NCBI GenBank assembly: GCA_938091275.1
Contig: CALKMY010000227.1
Location: 1-9,103, forward strand
Source of the DNA: Candidatus Nanopelagicales bacterium
GTDB taxonomy: Bacteria > Actinomycetota > Actinomycetes > S36-B12
DNA: 9,103 nt
Reading direction: 5' to 3'
Made by a program: the position numbers and the translations under genes. The notes below the pieces were generated by a model that ran no database searches, had not been told where the DNA came from, and saw nothing but the letters and a program-made list of their open reading frames with translations. Below are positions 6,137-9,103 of the stretch, piece by piece. Position 1 is the first letter of the stretch. Every line of letters begins with the position of its first letter.

Positions 6137-7468
6137 CTATGCGTCGACCGATCCACCCTCCCGACGCTGGTGAAGGCGCCGAGCGATCTCCCCCCACTTC
6201 GCCTCTGCCCCGTGGTCGGTGGGTTGGTAATACCTCGCACCCTGCAACTCCGGCGGCAGGTGCTGCGCTTCGGCGACACCGCCGGGGACATCGTGGGGAT
6301 AAACGTAGTCGTTGCCGTGCCCCAGAGATGCTGCATTCGCGTAGTGAGCGTCCCGTAGGTGCGCCGGGACCGTGCCGATGTTCGCGTTCTTCACATCGGC
6401 AATTGCGGCCTCGATTCCACGGAAGACCGCGTTGGACTTGGGCGCGAGCGCCGCGTGAACGGTCGCGTGGGCCAAAACTATTCGAGCTTCCGGCATTCCG
6501 ATCATCGCCACAGACTGTGCGGCGGCCGTTGTCGTCACCAGCACGGTCGGATCAGCCAATCCGACGTCCTCACTCGCCAGAATCATCAGCCGGCGCGCGA
6601 TGAAGCGTGGATCCTCTCCCGCTTCCAGCATCCGGGCGAGGTAATGCAGGGCGGCATCAGGATCGCTGCCGCGGACGCTCTTAATGAACGCGCTGACAAC
6701 GTCATAGTGCTGATCGCCGTCCTTGTCGTACCGGACCGCCGCGTGTTGGACGGCAGCTTCCACCGCAGCCAGATCGATGCTCGCGTCGGGGCCAACAGCC
6801 GCGGCACATGCCGCGTCGAGCGCGGTGAGGCCGCGCCGGGCATCGCCGGCACTGACACGAACGAGATAGGCGATTGCCTCGTCGGTGACCGAAACTTCGT
6901 CGGCTAGGCCTCGTTCGTGCGAGATCGCTCGTCGAATAACCGTCTCGAGGCCCTCATCGGTCAACGGTTGCAACGTCACCACGATGCTTCGGGACAGCAA
7001 AGGCGCGATGACCGAGAAACTGGGGTTCTCGGTGGTCGCGGCGATGAGCGTGACCCATCCGTTCTCCACAGCGGGCAGCAGGGCGTCTTGTTGGCTCTTG
7101 CTGAAACGGTGCACCTCGTCGACGAAGAGAACCGTGCCGAGGTCGTGCAGCCGCAGTCGCTCTCGGGCGTCGTCGATAACCGCCCGCACATCCTTGACGC
7201 CCGCGGTCACCGCAGACAGTTCGGTGAACACCCGTCCGGACTCGCGCGAGACCAAGGTCGCGAGGGTCGTCTTTCCCGTTCCCGGAGGCCCCCACAGGAC
7301 GACGGACACAGCTCCGCGCACTCCCACGGTCACCAGTGAACGCAGTGGCGACCCTTCCGCCAATGCCGATTCTTGGCCGACCACTTCGTCGACGGTGCGC
7401 GGTCGCATGCGGACGGCGAGTGGTGCGTCCGGCCGATCGGCGCGATCCCGATCGTCGAACAGCGTCAT
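6137..7468 (-). CDS. rarA: Replication-associated recombination protein A (RarA/MgsA AAA+ ATPase)
   Basis: RarA is a cytoplasmic AAA+ ATPase related to clamp loaders and RuvB that acts at stalled replication forks. The 443-residue product has LAVRMRPRTVDEVVGQ at 17-32, the Walker A GPPGTGKTT at 60-68, Walker B LFVDEVHRF at 114-122 and the sensor-1 region AATTENPSFS at 143-152. Sensor 2 lies in SAGDARRGL (206-214). The C-terminal tetramerisation part follows, with YDKDGDQHYDVVSAFIKS (247-264), RGSDPDAALHYLARML (266-281) and GYVYP-like DYVYPHD (387-393). Length is normal. The ATG at 7468-7466 begins 12 bases after aspS, with AGGCGG at 7482-7477 eight bases before it and overlapping the aspS stop. 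The neighbourhood aspS-rarA-(small protein)-alaS is common in actinobacteria. Confidence 0.96.
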   Translation of the reverse strand: MTLFDDRDRADRPDAPLAVRMRPRTVDEVVGQESALAEGSPLRSLVTVGVRGAVSVVLWGPPGTGKTTLATLVSRESGRVFTELSAVTAGVKDVRAVIDDARERLRLHDLGTVLFVDEVHRFSKSQQDALLPAVENGWVTLIAATTENPSFSVIAPLLSRSIVVTLQPLTDEGLETVIRRAISHERGLADEVSVTDEAIAYLVRVSAGDARRGLTALDAACAAAVGPDASIDLAAVEAAVQHAAVRYDKDGDQHYDVVSAFIKSVRGSDPDAALHYLARMLEAGEDPRFIARRLMILASEDVGLADPTVLVTTTAAAQSVAMIGMPEARIVLAHATVHAALAPKSNAVFRGIEAAIADVKNANIGTVPAHLRDAHYANAASLGHGNDYVYPHDVPGGVAEAQHLPPELQGARYYQPTDHGAEAKWGEIARRLHQRREGGSVDA

Positions 7469-7476
7469 GCCTGCGG

Positions 7477-7482
7477 CCGCCT
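7477..7482 (-). promoter_or_regulatory. rarA Shine-Dalgarno overlapping the aspS stop codon
   Basis: AGGCGG on the minus strand, 8 bases before the rarA ATG. Its first two bases are the end of the aspS TAG (7483-7481). It supports the rarA start at 7468 and suggests coupling to aspS. Confidence 0.55.
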
Positions 7483-9103
7483 ATGCGTCACCGGCTGGTG
7501 ACGCCTCTGCTGGCTCAGGGTCCACATCGATACCGGCTTCGGAGCGCTGTTTCGCCGTGATCGGCGTCGGTGCGCCAGTGAGCGGATCGTGCCCGCCACC
7601 GGTCTTGGGGAATGCGATGACGTCGCGTAGCGAATCGGCATCGGCGAGCAACATGCAAATGCGATCCCAGCCGAAGGCGATGCCTCCGTGGGGTGGCGGT
7701 CCGTACGCGAAAGCATCCAACAGGAAGCCGAACTTCTCTCGGGCTTCTTCCTCTCCGAGGCCGAGCACGTCGAGCACGCGCCGCTGCACATCCGCGTTGT
7801 GAATACGGATACTTCCGCCACCGATTTCATTGCCGTTGCACACCAGGTCATACGCCCAGGCGAGGGCCTCGCCCGGCTGCGAGTCAAACGCCTCGATCCA
7901 CTCGGCGTTCGGGGATGTGAACGGGTGGTGCACCGCTGTCCATACCCACGTTCCATCGTCTGCTTGCACCTGCTCAAACATGGGTGCGTCGACGACCCAG
8001 ACAAAGGACCACTGGCTGGTATCGATCAAGGACAACCGATCGGCGATCTCAACCCGCGCTGCTCCCAGCAATGCTCGAGCCTCGCTGGCACGCCCGGCCG
8101 CGAAGAAGATGGCATCTCCCACGGAAGCCCCGGCAGCGGCAACGAGGCCGTCTCGTTCCCCCTCGCTCAGGTTCTTGGCCACCGGTCCGCCGAGGGTGCC
8201 GTCGTCGCCGACGGTGACATAGGCCAAACCCTTGGCACCGCGCTGCTTGGCCCATTCCTGCCAGGCGTCGAATTGACGACGAGGCTGGTCGGCTCCACCC
8301 GGCATGACGACGCAGCCGACGTAGTCGGCCTGGAAGACACGGAACGGCGTTTGGGCGAAATACTCGGTGAGTTCCACGAGTTCGAGACCGAAACGCAGAT
8401 CTGGTTTGTCGGTTCCGAATCGACTCATGGCATCGGCGTACGTCATACGGGGAATCTTCGCGATGTCGTGTCCGCCGACCTCGGACCACAGGGCGCGCAC
8501 GACAGCTTCCCCGATATCAATGACGTCCTGCTGTTCGACAAAACTCATCTCGATGTCGAGTTGGGTGAATTCTGGTTGGCGGTCGGCGCGAAAATCTTCA
8601 TCGCGGTAACACCGAGCGATCTGGAAATACCGCTCGATTCCGCCGACCATGAGCAGCTGCTTGAACAACTGGGGAGATTGCGGGAGTGCATACCAGTGGC
8701 CGGGCTGCAAGCGCACGGGCACGAGGAAGTCTCGCGCTCCCTCGGGGGTCGATCGGGTGAGGGTGGGGGTTTCGACCTCAACGAAGTCGCGATCCAAGAG
8801 CACCGTGCGGGCTACCTGATTGACGCGCGAACGCATACGAATCGCGTCACTCGGTTTGGTCCGGCGCAGATCGAGGTAGCGGTGCTTGAGCCTGACTTCA
8901 TCGCTGATGGTGACTCGATCATCGATAGGAAACGGCAGCGGGGCGCTCGTCGACAGGACGACCAGGTCGTGAGAGATGACTTCCACGGCACCCGTCGGCA
9001 GTTCCGGATTCTCGTTTCCTTCGGGCCGGATAGCCACCTCCCCGGTCACCTGGATGCAGAACTCATCGCGAAGCGGGTGCGCGACTGCGGACTCACGCAC
9101 CAC
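7481..9103 (-). CDS. aspS: Aspartyl-tRNA synthetase, lacking the N-terminus (partial)
   Basis: AspRS joins aspartate to tRNA-Asp. The last 540 residues are present; bacterial enzymes are about 590, so roughly 50 residues of the anticodon-binding OB-fold lie beyond the high-coordinate edge. Positions below count from the first visible residue. The rest of the OB-fold runs to about 45, with FCIQVTGEV at 15-23. The hinge has RLKHRYLDLRR (71-81), then class II motif 1 near ETPTLTRSTPEGARDFLVP (111-129). ALPQSPQLFKQLLMVGG (139-155) and motif 2 with RCYRDEDFRADRQPEFTQLD (164-183) follow. The bacterial GAD insertion lies at about 235-350, and motif 3 is GGIAFGWDR (473-481), followed by DVIAFPKTGGG (494-504). 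These show the bacterial rather than archaeal/eukaryotic AspRS type. Whether it is discriminating, or also charges tRNA-Asn, cannot be told because part of the anticodon-binding domain is missing. Stop TAG at 7483-7481. Confidence 0.97.
   Translation of the reverse strand: MVRESAVAHPLRDEFCIQVTGEVAIRPEGNENPELPTGAVEVISHDLVVLSTSAPLPFPIDDRVTISDEVRLKHRYLDLRRTKPSDAIRMRSRVNQVARTVLLDRDFVEVETPTLTRSTPEGARDFLVPVRLQPGHWYALPQSPQLFKQLLMVGGIERYFQIARCYRDEDFRADRQPEFTQLDIEMSFVEQQDVIDIGEAVVRALWSEVGGHDIAKIPRMTYADAMSRFGTDKPDLRFGLELVELTEYFAQTPFRVFQADYVGCVVMPGGADQPRRQFDAWQEWAKQRGAKGLAYVTVGDDGTLGGPVAKNLSEGERDGLVAAAGASVGDAIFFAAGRASEARALLGAARVEIADRLSLIDTSQWSFVWVVDAPMFEQVQADDGTWVWTAVHHPFTSPNAEWIEAFDSQPGEALAWAYDLVCNGNEIGGGSIRIHNADVQRRVLDVLGLGEEEAREKFGFLLDAFAYGPPPHGGIAFGWDRICMLLADADSLRDVIAFPKTGGGHDPLTGAPTPITAKQRSEAGIDVDPEPAEASPAGDA

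Noticed and set aside
6127..6336. A 70-residue N-terminal extension of the small protein before alaS
   Set aside because: It overlaps the conserved C-terminal part of rarA in another frame; the GTG at 6126 gives a plausible short hydrophobic N-terminus right after rarA.
6885..7802. A 305-codon open frame on the plus strand opposite rarA and the end of aspS
   Set aside because: It lies wholly antisense to two clearly recognised genes, crosses their junction, and its Ser/Thr/Arg-rich translation resembles no family. Long antisense frames are expected in GC-rich coding DNA.

Overview
The window is an ordinary but very compact piece of a GC-rich bacterial chromosome, almost certainly from an actinomycete (Actinomycetota). 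The evidence is gene order and protein style. The run alaS - ruvX - mltG - aroE - prepilin peptidase matches the order of Rv2555c to Rv2551c in Mycobacterium tuberculosis. A small DUF6167-like protein sits just upstream of alaS. The proteins are rich in Ala, Val and Arg. I cannot name the genus.

All nine genes lie on the minus strand, so transcription runs from high to low coordinates. In that order they are: aspS (N-terminus outside the window, ends 7481), rarA (7468-6137), a small membrane-associated protein (6126-5866), alaS (5866-3194), ruvX (3176-2736), mltG (2739-1633), aroE (1633-791), a stand-alone A24 prepilin peptidase (760-269) and aroC (starts 210, runs off the window). The gaps are 12, 10, -1, 17, -4, -1, 30 and 58 bases. 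I saw no convincing promoter or rho-independent terminator between them, so the whole set could be one transcription unit with strong translational coupling. No stretch of more than 58 bases lacks a gene, and there are no RNA genes, mobile elements or CRISPR arrays.

The genes cover several jobs: two aminoacyl-tRNA synthetases (Asp, Ala), genome maintenance and RNA processing (RarA, RuvX), peptidoglycan synthesis control (MltG), two shikimate-pathway enzymes (AroE, AroC), and maturation of type IV pilin-like proteins (prepilin peptidase). No frameshift or missing catalytic residue was found in any complete gene.

I did not find a new biological system. The points most worth a second look are the aroC leader and the small protein upstream of alaS. 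In the aroC leader, a strong Shine-Dalgarno sequence lies 40 bases before the start, with a stem-loop in between and an overlapping mini-ORF. The small protein carries a hexapeptide tandem repeat in its tail.
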